Shown one piece after another: positions 1 through 5,608 of a stretch of 25,860 nucleotides of DNA. Every line of letters begins with the position of its first letter. Within the stretch, counting starts at the first letter, position 1. The DNA comes from Anaerolineae bacterium (lineage in GTDB: Bacteria > Chloroflexota > Anaerolineae > B4-G1). The DNA is taken from assembly GCA_030612585.1 (NCBI GenBank), contig JAUWNP010000048.1, positions 1-25,860 on the forward strand, in the 5' to 3' direction. Under the pieces are notes generated by a model. That model was not told the origin of the DNA. It saw only the letters and a program-made list of their open reading frames with translations, and did no database searches. The translations under genes and the position numbers were made by a program.

Positions 1-1
1 C

Positions 2-106
2 CTCAACCAGCGGGACGTCCGTGTCCCTGTGGATGACGGTGAACCGTGGCGGCTGCTGTTTACCTACCATCTGGATACTTCGTCGTCCTCTGCGCAATTC
101 AAATGA
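2..106 (+). CDS. 3' end of an unidentified gene (partial)
   Basis: An open frame enters from the left edge and stops with TGA at 104-106. It gives about 34 residues ending in DTSSSSAQFK. Codon choice (GTC, GAC, CTG, CGG, ACC) looks like the neighbouring real genes, and the frame ends about 40 bp before the convergent gene at 147. I do not recognise the family from this fragment. It could be chance readthrough, so the call rests on codon use and placement only. Confidence 0.45.
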   Translation, partial: LNQRDVRVPVDDGEPWRLLFTYHLDTSSSSAQFK

Positions 107-146
107 CGCACTATGGAGCTGAAAAATCATTTATGACTTCCTCTAT

Positions 147-467
147 TTATTTCACTGTCCTCTGCCCGTGCTGCTTCTCTTCTCGCCCCAGCCAGAAATG
201 ATGCCGCAGCACAGTGGGCGACGGTGATACGCGTATCCCGCCCACCTTTCGCACCTTGCCATTACCCGTCTCGCCCTGATGAGCCTGCCCTGAGTCTGTC
301 GAAGGAGCCTGCCCTGAGTCTGTCGAAGGGTGCAACACCGAGCGATGGACATAACAAATGTTGGGGGACGCGCCGAACTTCTGCCGGTACCTTCGCGCTG
401 CCCGCCCGATCTTCTCCGCCAGGTCATGTCCTGGATCGTCGTCGTACCACAACAAGCCCACTTTCAT
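147..467 (-). CDS. small conserved protein of unknown function carrying an in-frame repeat
   Basis: This 106-residue protein begins MKVGLLWYDDDP, followed by a basic helix with GRAARRYRQKFG, and later has the block VGGIRVSPSPTVLRHHFWLG. Both blocks look like conserved family sequence. From memory, similar small proteins occur in Chloroflexota, but no function is known to me. The ATG at 467 has a strong AGGAGG site 7 bases upstream. Residues about 47-63 (STDSGQAPSTDSGQA) are the translation of two tandem copies of a 24-bp genomic repeat, which splits the two conserved blocks without breaking the frame. It is the last gene of the minus-strand unit that starts with the FtsK-like ATPase at 2446, and 77 bp of AT-rich sequence separates it from the gene before it. 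Confidence 0.75.
   Translation of the reverse strand: MKVGLLWYDDDPGHDLAEKIGRAARRYRQKFGASPNICYVHRSVLHPSTDSGQAPSTDSGQAHQGETGNGKVRKVGGIRVSPSPTVLRHHFWLGREEKQHGQRTVK
281..328. repeat. 24-bp repeat, two perfect tandem copies
   Basis: The 24-bp unit occupies 281-304 and 305-328 and contains the core CTGAGTCTGTCGAAG. It lies inside the gene at 147-467, and 48 bp is exactly 16 codons. Relatives of the unit occur at 607-654 and, in the opposite orientation, at 14613-14660. This type of short repeat is widespread in several bacterial phyla and its role is unknown to me. Confidence 0.9.
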
Positions 468-480
468 CGTCCGACCTCCT

Positions 481-535
481 GATTTAAGATTTGTTGATGT
501 GAGATTTATTGGTGTAAATCTCCAGATCTTAAATC
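481..535. repeat. AT-rich nested inverted repeat between two genes
   Basis: GATTTAAGAT (481-490) is matched by its reverse complement at 526-535. Inside this, GAGATTTA (501-508) pairs with TAAATCTC (515-522). The element fills most of the gap between the genes at 545 and 467. It stands out as AT-rich in a GC-rich window. It could fold in the transcript of the ftsK-like unit and act in mRNA processing or attenuation, which is inference. Confidence 0.75.
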
Positions 536-544
536 ACCAAATCA

Positions 545-889
545 CTAAATCTGCAAGTGCCAGGTATTGTGCTGTACGTCCTGGTACACCTCGAACGTGC
601 CCTCACGCCTGTTCTGAGCGGCGTCGAAGGGCCTGTCCTGAGCGGAGTCGAAGGAACAACGCACTTGGAAGCAGTGCCGTTCCACCCGGCCGCCCCTTCT
701 GCGCCGCGATACCGTCCAGCAACGCTCCACGGCATACACGTCATACCGATGCCCACGCCAGGTGAAGGCTTTCGGAAAATAGCCGTAGCGTCGTTCCCGC
801 ATCTCGATAGGCTCCGCACCGCGCCAGCGCCGCTTTTTTTCACCACGCCTCGCTCGAGAACCTCGCCTCATGTTAAGAGTAGCGTTCAT
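545..889 (-). CDS. DUF6504-like small protein with an in-frame repeat
   Basis: The protein has 114 residues. An Arg/Lys-rich N-terminus (1-25) is followed by EPIEMRERRYGYFPKAFTWR, then RHCFQVRC, then FEVYQDVQHNTWHLQI. The pattern of EPIE, FxWRGxxYxV, an Arg-flanked strand and a C-terminal Tyr-Asp-Trp-Leu strand resembles DUF6504, from memory; that family is sometimes found near translesion polymerase genes. The ATG at 889 is chosen because GGAGGTGAT lies just upstream. It overlaps the end of the previous gene by 17 bp, so translation is probably coupled. The alternative ATG at 871 has no ribosome site. Residues about 79-95 (FDSAQDRPFDAAQ) come from a tandem 24-bp repeat inserted between two conserved strands. 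Function unknown. Confidence 0.75.
   Translation of the reverse strand: MNATLNMRRGSRARRGEKKRRWRGAEPIEMRERRYGYFPKAFTWRGHRYDVYAVERCWTVSRRRRGGRVERHCFQVRCSFDSAQDRPFDAAQNRREGTFEVYQDVQHNTWHLQI
607..654. repeat. 24-bp repeat, two tandem copies (22/24 identical)
   Basis: Units at 607-630 and 631-654 differ at two positions and share CTGAGCGG-GTCGAAGG. They belong to the same family as 281-328 and lie inside the gene at 545-889, adding exactly 16 codons. The frame used here differs from that in the gene at 147-467, so the two insertions encode different peptides. Confidence 0.9.
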
Positions 890-1289
890 GGGACATCACC
901 TCCGCGTCTACTGACGCTCCTCCCACCACCGTGAAGTTTCGCTGTATCGGCGCGGCCAACGAAGGCGGGAGACCGTTCCAGGCGTTGGGCCGCTGTTGCA
1001 CGCCCGGCGGTGCGACTACCACCACCGGCGGATATACCCCTTGTAGTGTGGATGGTTGCACCCGTCGCTCGTTTTCCTCGCTGCGCCGGCGACTGACCGC
1101 GACGATGAGCAGGCTGGTGGGGATCGCCGCTCCCACGCCGCATACTGCCCCGGCCAGCACTGCCAGCGCCTCGTCACTCAATCGGTTGCCGACGATCAGT
1201 GCCAGCGTCACTGCAAAGGCCAGCACCACCAGCCCGATGAAGGCCTTCAATCGCCCCCAGCCGTTGTTACGATTCTCTCTCTCGTCCAT
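873..1289 (-). CDS. two-helix membrane protein of unknown function
   Basis: This 138-residue protein has a charged N-terminus (MDERENRNNGW) and two hydrophobic segments: about 14-34 (FIGLVVLAFAVTLALIVG) and 41-66 (LAGAVCGVGAAIPTSLLIVA), the second followed by SRRR. A Pro/Val-rich tail of about 70 residues follows. The ATG at 1289 has AAGGAG 7 bases upstream, and that ribosome site overlaps the stop of the FtsK-like gene. The 2-bp spacing indicates co-transcription and coupling. I do not recognise a family. By position it could be a membrane partner for the ATPase, which lacks its own membrane domain, but this is inference. Confidence 0.75.
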   Translation of the reverse strand: MDERENRNNGWGRLKAFIGLVVLAFAVTLALIVGNRLSDEALAVLAGAVCGVGAAIPTSLLIVAVSRRRSEENERRVQPSTLQGVYPPVVVVAPPGVQQRPNAWNGLPPSLAAPIQRNFTVVGGASVDAEVMSHERYS

Positions 1290-1291
1290 TC

Positions 1292-2446
1292 TTATGCTCC
1301 TTTTCGCAATACCTGAGTCAACTGGCTCACCGGCCAGGGCAAGGAGACCCGGTGTGCAGGGGGGGCAAGAGAGGTGAGGGGCAGAAGCCCGCCCTGCGCC
1401 AGGCGAGCCACTGTCTCCCGGACCTCAGCCGGCGAGACGCGGGCTGCCTGGAAGCGCATCACTCGCCCCTCGGCGACGGCCAGAAAATCGCCCCGGCCCA
1501 GCAATCGCTCGGCCCCCGTGCCGCTCCAGCCGGTGGCCGTGCGCGCATCCTCGACGCTGGTCACGCGCCCGACTAGCCGCACCGGGAAGTTCGCCTTGAC
1601 CAGGGAGCCCAGCACAGCCGTCGTGGGCTTCTGAGTGGCCGCGATGATGTGAATACCTGCCTCACGCCCGCGTTGTGTCAGGCGGGTGAGTGCCCATTGT
1701 ATTGCCTTCCCACCGACCATCAATAGATCGGCTAACTCATCAATCACGATCACCACGTGCGGGTGTCCGGTCTCCTTGTCTCCTTGTCCTTGCCTCTCCA
1801 TCAAACGTACCAGGCTCTGGAGCGCCTCAGTTGTCTCTTCCATATCCCTAATGATCGGGCGTGCCAGGTGGGGCAGCCCTTCGAAGAGGCTAAAGGCGCA
1901 CCCTTTGGGGTCTATCAGCACCAGCGATACCCTTCTCCCTTCTCCTATGGGGGGGGGATTTACCATCGCCAGGCTGAGGATCATTGTTTGCAGAAGCGCC
2001 GTCTTTCCCGAGCCGGTCGTCCCGGCCACCAGAATGTGGGCCACGTCGGGGGAGGGCAGGCGAATGAGCAAGGGCGAGCCATCCTCGGCGAGGCCCAGGA
2101 TTGCGGTCACCGGCGGGATGGGAGGTTGGTTGGTTGGTTGGTTAGTTGGTTGGTTGGTTAGCTGGCGGAAGAGGGGCAGCAGGCGTACCGGCTGCGGGTC
2201 GTCGCGGGGCACCTCGACGGCCACAGCGGCCCCACGCCGGGACACGCGGCAACTGGGCGCGTCCAGCGCAGCCGCCAGTTCCTCGCTCAAGTTCTTGATG
2301 CGAGAGATTTTCGCTCCTATGGCGGGCAAGACCTGGAATCTGACCCAGCGGGGTGTCACTGTGCCGCCGGTCACCCGCGCCGGCACCTTGTGCAACGATA
2401 GCACCGCCTCGATCCTATCCGCCTGAAACTCCAACTTTTTGCGCAT
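1292..2446 (-). CDS. FtsK/SpoIIIE-like DNA translocase, motor domain only
   Basis: A 384-residue RecA-fold ATPase of the FtsK/SpoIIIE family. Walker A GTTGSGKT is at about 142-149, DPKGCAFSLFEGLPHL at about 179-194, Walker B VVIVIDELADLL at about 231-242, TQRGREAGIHIIAATQKP at 257-274 and GRGDFL at about 317-322. Residues 1-85 resemble the alpha/beta region before the motor. There are no membrane helices and no clear C-terminal winged-helix gamma domain, so it is much shorter than cell-division FtsK (usually over 700 residues). Family members pump double-stranded DNA using ATP. Residues 97-108 (TNQP x3) are encoded by a GGTT tract. The gene heads a four-gene minus-strand unit under an SOS-type promoter. 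Confidence 0.88.
   Translation of the reverse strand: MRKKLEFQADRIEAVLSLHKVPARVTGGTVTPRWVRFQVLPAIGAKISRIKNLSEELAAALDAPSCRVSRRGAAVAVEVPRDDPQPVRLLPLFRQLTNQPTNQPTNQPPIPPVTAILGLAEDGSPLLIRLPSPDVAHILVAGTTGSGKTALLQTMILSLAMVNPPPIGEGRRVSLVLIDPKGCAFSLFEGLPHLARPIIRDMEETTEALQSLVRLMERQGQGDKETGHPHVVIVIDELADLLMVGGKAIQWALTRLTQRGREAGIHIIAATQKPTTAVLGSLVKANFPVRLVGRVTSVEDARTATGWSGTGAERLLGRGDFLAVAEGRVMRFQAARVSPAEVRETVARLAQGGLLPLTSLAPPAHRVSLPWPVSQLTQVLRKGA
2124..2159. repeat. tetranucleotide tract, nine GGTT-type units
   Basis: Nine consecutive 4-bp units read GGTT on the + strand, with one AGTT at 2144-2147. They lie inside the FtsK-like gene, in a linker just before the ATPase domain. Because the unit is 4 bp, gain or loss of one unit would shift the frame upstream of the Walker A motif. 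Confidence 0.92.
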
Positions 2447-2481
2447 ACTTGTTTGCCCCCAATTGGCCTACAGAGATAGTA

Positions 2482-2493
2482 GAACAAACGTTC
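2482..2493. promoter_or_regulatory. SOS box (LexA operator) of the ftsK-like unit
   Basis: GAACAAACGTTC matches the Gram-positive and Chloroflexus-type SOS box GAAC-N4-GTTC exactly. It differs at one base from the operator in front of lexA at 3470-3481. It sits just downstream of the -10 box of the minus-strand promoter, where bound LexA would block transcription. A second copy with one mismatch (GCAC-N4-GTTC on the minus strand) is at 2516-2527, between the -35 and -10 boxes. Confidence 0.85.
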
Positions 2494-2506
2494 CATAACC
2501 CTTCAT

Positions 2507-2535
2507 ATCATACCAGAACATCTGTGCTACGTCAA
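2507..2535 (-). promoter_or_regulatory. sigma-70 promoter of the ftsK-like unit
   Basis: On the minus strand, TTGACG (2530-2535) and TATGAT (2507-2512) are separated by exactly 17 bp. Transcription would start near 2500, about 55 bases before the ATG at 2446. It is combined with one perfect and one imperfect SOS box. Confidence 0.8.
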
Positions 2536-2542
2536 GTGGAAT

Positions 2543-2565
2543 TATCCCAAATGGAGTTTGGGATA
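2543..2565. repeat. 9-bp-arm palindrome upstream of the ftsK-like promoter
   Basis: TATCCCAAA (2543-2551) and TTTGGGATA (2557-2565) flank a 5-bp centre. It lies 8 bp upstream of the -35 box. It could be a binding site for a second regulator or part of the lexA 3' end. It is unlike the SOS box. Confidence 0.65.
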
Positions 2566-2587
2566 TTTTGGCGCTAGCAAAGAGGAA

Positions 2588-2607
2588 GCCCAGCCGCAAG
2601 GCTGGGC
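2588..2607 (-). terminator. hairpin downstream of lexA, probable terminator
   Basis: GCCCAGCC and GGCTGGGC form an 8-bp stem with a GCAA tetraloop. It follows lexA in the minus direction, about 150 bp after the stop. The run after the stem on the minus strand is CTTCCTCTTT, so the U-tract is weak. The 2611-2755 stretch before it holds only GC-rich small inverted repeats and no gene I can support. Confidence 0.5.
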
Positions 2608-2755
2608 CTTTGTACTTCTATTTCCGACACTGGCCTGAAGAACCAGTGCCGGCTTTCCCAACGCCGCCTCTTCAGGGCGGCGCTGTTCTCCGGCGCCGTC
2701 TGGCGGTGCCATCCTCCAGCGTCGCCTGTTTGCGGCGGCGCGGCTTAGCTATTGG

Positions 2756-3409
2756 CTACTGCAACTGCCGGATGACCATTACTACCTTGCCCTGCACCTC
2801 CACCTGGCGGGGATCATCCACATAGATGGGTCTCATCATAGGGTTGGCCGGTTGGAGCCGCACCCGTCCTCCCTCCTCCTGGTAGAAACGTTTGAGCGTC
2901 ACTTCCTCACGATCCCTTAGCCACACCGCCACCATCTCGCCATTCTCGACTCGCTGCTGGTGACGCATAACGACGATGTCACCATCGTGCACCAGTGCAT
3001 CTATCATCGAGTTCCCCTCCACCTGCAAGGCGTACAATCCCTCCGGGTCTCCGAGAATGTCGCGGGTCAACTCGATCGTCTCGTCACCCATCAGGGGAAA
3101 GTCGCTGGCTGGCACCGGGAGGGGCTCGCCGGCCACGATACGGCCCAGTAGCGGCAGCCGAACCACGGCCCCCGGCATCATTTTGGCGCGGGCAGTGTGG
3201 GTCAATTTTAGTCCGCGCGACACGTCTCGGTCCCGGCTGATATAACCTGCCTTCTCCAGACGCCGCAGGTTGTAACTCACGACGGAGGTGGAACTGATCC
3301 CCGCCGCAGCGCCAATCTCGCGGATGGAGGGCGGGTAGCCGTTCTCCTCGATGTACTCGTTGAGGAATTCCAATATCCTCTGCTGTCTTTCTGAGAGACG
3401 CTCATCCAT
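2756..3409 (-). CDS. lexA: LexA repressor, SOS regulator
   Basis: LexA represses DNA-damage genes and cleaves itself when RecA filaments form. The 217-residue protein has the N-terminal winged helix-turn-helix (LSERQQRILEFLNEYIEENG, then PSIREIGAAAGISSTSVVSY) and the peptidase S24 domain. The self-cleavage bond Ala-Gly is in GRIVAGEPLP (about 93-94). The catalytic Ser is in EGNSMIDALV (about 134) and the Lys in EEVTLKRFY (about 173). The start is ATG 3409, or the adjacent ATG at 3412, because AGGAGG lies 6 or 3 bases upstream. A longer reading from GTG 3469 would begin at the promoter's -10 element and is rejected. The gene has its own promoter and operator, so it is autoregulated. Confidence 0.96.
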   Translation of the reverse strand: MDERLSERQQRILEFLNEYIEENGYPPSIREIGAAAGISSTSVVSYNLRRLEKAGYISRDRDVSRGLKLTHTARAKMMPGAVVRLPLLGRIVAGEPLPVPASDFPLMGDETIELTRDILGDPEGLYALQVEGNSMIDALVHDGDIVVMRHQQRVENGEMVAVWLRDREEVTLKRFYQEEGGRVRLQPANPMMRPIYVDDPRQVEVQGKVVMVIRQLQ

Positions 3410-3460
3410 CATCTGCCTCCTCGCTCTCGATTGGGCCGCTGGGCTGCCCGTTGCGATTGT

Positions 3461-3489
3461 ATTATACACGAACAGACGTTCTGTGTCAA
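3461..3489 (-). promoter_or_regulatory. lexA promoter with embedded SOS box
   Basis: On the minus strand, TTGACA (3484-3489) and TATAAT (3461-3466) are both perfect consensus with a 17-bp spacer. The spacer contains GAACGTCTGTTC (3470-3481), a perfect GAAC-N4-GTTC operator, so LexA bound there would exclude RNA polymerase. It is one of the strongest promoters in the window. Confidence 0.93.
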
Positions 3490-3519
3490 GAGTGCCCCAA
3501 ATTATGGAGCATCGCAGGT

Positions 3520-4743
3520 CTAACGTGCAGCCGTTGTCGCTTTTCGCTCATACCGCCGGAAGATGCCGTAATACACCAGCGTCCCTACGAAGAAAAATGG
3601 GATGGTTAGCAGGTAGACAGTGGAGTAGCCCAGACGGAGGATCAACCGGCCGGCCAGGGCGCCGGCCGCCGCCCCTGCCAGGCTCTGTGCCACGCCCGAG
3701 CCCCGGCCGGCCAGACTAGCCACGCGCACGCGTTGGTTCTCGGGGATGAGCGCCATCTGGAAGGCCCGTGTTGCGGGAACAGTCATATTCCACAGTGCAC
3801 TCCAGGCGTAATAGAAAGACACCGCCAGCCCGAAGGAGGGAGCCAAGGCCAGGCCGGCCAGGAAAGGCAAGAAGACCAGTCGCAAGCCGGTCACTGTGCG
3901 CACCTGCCCCCAACGCTGCGTCAGTGCTGGCACCAGGAATGTGACGGCGAAGGCGATCACCCTGGAGCCCGCGAAGATCAGGCCGATTGTGCTGGTCTCG
4001 GCTCCTAGCCGTTCCTTGAAGAAGAGGTTGAGAAAGGGCAGAATAATCCCCTCGCCGAATGCGAGCAGGACGGCCACTGCTGTGAAGGCGGCGATTTGGC
4101 CACTCACGACCCGCGAGGGAGTGAGGGGCCGTTCTATGCTCTCACCCTGCTGCTTCTTCTCCGGGGGGAGGAACAGCAGTGGCAGGAGCCCCAGGCCGTA
4201 GCAACCGGCGCCTGCCAGCAGCGCGAAGCGGTAGGCTGGTATACCCTCCGGCTGCGCCCCCGTTAGCGTGGCGTAGAAGCCCGGCAGCATCCCGGCCATG
4301 GCGTTTCCCAGCGTACCGGTTACCAGCCAGGCGGCGGCAACGACGCTGAAAAGATGTGTACGCTCCTCTTCTCGGCTGTAGTCGGCCAGGAGAGGGGTAT
4401 AGGCCACGTGCCAGAGGGGGAAACTGATGCCGGCGACGACGGTGGAGACCAGCAGCCCGGCGTGACTGGTCAGCAGCGAGCGGGCTGCCAGCCCCAATCC
4501 GCTCATCGCCACGCCGATGCGGAACAGCCAGCGCCGTGACACGCGGTCGCCCAGGATTCCCAGCACCAGCGCCATCAACATGGTCGCCAGCGCCGTCACC
4601 GAGGCCAGGTCGCCGATGAAGACCTCGCCGTATCCCAACCGCTTGAGGTAGAAATTGAACAGCACGACGAAGGGCGCAAACCCCGGGCTGATGAGGAGGC
4701 AACTGAGCAGCACCAGTCTGACCGGGCGTGAAAAGCCCGTCAC
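3520..4743 (-). CDS. MFS transporter
   Basis: A 407-residue, very hydrophobic protein with about 11-12 predicted membrane helices. It has the Major Facilitator loop signature between helices 2 and 3 (GILGDRVSRRWLFRIG), with a second, looser copy in the C-terminal half around ALTQRWGQVRTVTGLR. Substrate unknown. The start is GTG at 4743, preceded by a G-rich ribosome site; no ATG exists nearby. It lies 15 bp after fdhD and is the last gene of the tkt-fdhD-MFS unit, with no clear terminator before the lexA promoter. The pairing with transketolase and FdhD does not point to a substrate. Confidence 0.88.
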   Translation of the reverse strand: MTGFSRPVRLVLLSCLLISPGFAPFVVLFNFYLKRLGYGEVFIGDLASVTALATMLMALVLGILGDRVSRRWLFRIGVAMSGLGLAARSLLTSHAGLLVSTVVAGISFPLWHVAYTPLLADYSREEERTHLFSVVAAAWLVTGTLGNAMAGMLPGFYATLTGAQPEGIPAYRFALLAGAGCYGLGLLPLLFLPPEKKQQGESIERPLTPSRVVSGQIAAFTAVAVLLAFGEGIILPFLNLFFKERLGAETSTIGLIFAGSRVIAFAVTFLVPALTQRWGQVRTVTGLRLVFLPFLAGLALAPSFGLAVSFYYAWSALWNMTVPATRAFQMALIPENQRVRVASLAGRGSGVAQSLAGAAAGALAGRLILRLGYSTVYLLTIPFFFVGTLVYYGIFRRYERKATTAAR

Positions 4744-4758
4744 GTTCGCCCCCCCCCC

Positions 4759-5607
4759 TCAGTCTCCCCCAACTTTTTGGGGGGAAGACTCCCCCCTCTC
4801 CCCTCTCCCAGAGTTGGGGGAGGGGCCGGGGGTGGGGGCGACCACGACCCGCTCCGCGCTGGCGTAGACACGGAAACTGCGCCGCCGCGTGTAGCCGATC
4901 AGCGTGATACCCCACGCCCGCGCCAGTTGAACCGAAAGTGAGGTCGGCGAGGTGCGCGAGATGACGATGGGCGCCCCCATCCGCGCCACCTTGTGCAATA
5001 TCTCGGAACTGACCCGTCCAGTGACAAGCAGGATACAGTTGCGCGTGGGCCAGCCTTGCCGCATGCAGAAGCCAGCGATTTTGTCGAGCGCATTGTTGCG
5101 GCCGATGTCCTCCGTGATACACAGCAGTCTCTCTCTATCAGCCAATGCTGCTCCGTGAATCCCTCCTGCACGGCGGTGCAGCACAGTAGCGCGTGAGAAC
5201 TCCTCCATCAGCCGAGTCATCTGCTGCGGAGTGAGACGCAGGTCCGATTCGACCCCATGATGCACGTGGGTCACGTCCTCAAAGGTGGCGCCGCCGGAGT
5301 AGCCAGAGGTGAAGATGCGCAGTCGAGGCGTCTCAAGGTCGTGGTGAAGCCGAACGTCCAAACGCTGGTCCCCGTCGCGCAACTCGACCGCCGCCACCTC
5401 ATCCGGCGCTTCGATCAGCCCCTGGTTGAACAGGAAGCCTAGCGCTAATTCCTCCAACTGGACCGGCGTGCACATCAGTCTGACCAGCGGCTGGCCGTTC
5501 ACGCAGAAGGTAATCACCTCCTCCACCGGCACAACACCGCGCACCGGCCGGCACTCGGCGTCGTAATAGCCGGTGTACGTGACGGGGTACGAACCTGCGT
5601 CGGTCAT
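4759..5607 (-). CDS. fdhD: FdhD-like sulfur-carrier protein, key cysteine replaced
   Basis: FdhD passes sulfur to the bis-MGD molybdenum cofactor of formate dehydrogenase. The 282-residue product has the family blocks EELALGFLFNQGLI (about 52-65), GGIHGAAL, EDIGRNNALDKIAG and LLVTGRVSSEILHKVARMGA. In known FdhD proteins the region TSGCGxCG or TSGCGGG carries the sulfur-handling Cys. Here it reads TSGYSGGATF, so the Cys is Tyr103 (codon TAC, minus strand 5299-5301). The final 26 or so residues (APTPGPSPNSGRGE...) derive from a genomic repeat. The start lies 1 bp after tkt, so the two genes are coupled. No formate dehydrogenase gene is in the window. Confidence 0.9.
   Translation of the reverse strand: MTDAGSYPVTYTGYYDAECRPVRGVVPVEEVITFCVNGQPLVRLMCTPVQLEELALGFLFNQGLIEAPDEVAAVELRDGDQRLDVRLHHDLETPRLRIFTSGYSGGATFEDVTHVHHGVESDLRLTPQQMTRLMEEFSRATVLHRRAGGIHGAALADRERLLCITEDIGRNNALDKIAGFCMRQGWPTRNCILLVTGRVSSEILHKVARMGAPIVISRTSPTSLSVQLARAWGITLIGYTRRRSFRVYASAERVVVAPTPGPSPNSGRGERGESSPQKVGGD
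4762..4840. repeat. C/G-rich dispersed repeat forming the fdhD 3' end
   Basis: This segment, rich in CCCCTCTCCC and GGGGGAGGGG and including the inverted pair CCCCCAACTTT and AGTTGGGGGAG, translates as the peptide APTPGPSPNSGRGE. That peptide is familiar from many bacterial genomes as a dispersed repeat. It supplies the last codons of fdhD and abuts the start of the MFS gene. A C8-C9 run at 4749-4757 lies next to it. Confidence 0.7.
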
Positions 5608-5608
5608 T

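Noticed and set aside
3410..3469. Longer lexA reading from GTG at 3469
   Set aside because: The extra residues would be encoded from the -10 box and leader; AGGAGG is placed for the ATG pair at 3412/3409.
4142..5122. 326-residue minus-strand open frame overlapping the MFS and fdhD genes
   Set aside because: It overlaps two clearly recognisable genes in another frame on the same strand; its sequence is Arg/Gly/His-rich low-complexity typical of a high-GC shadow frame.
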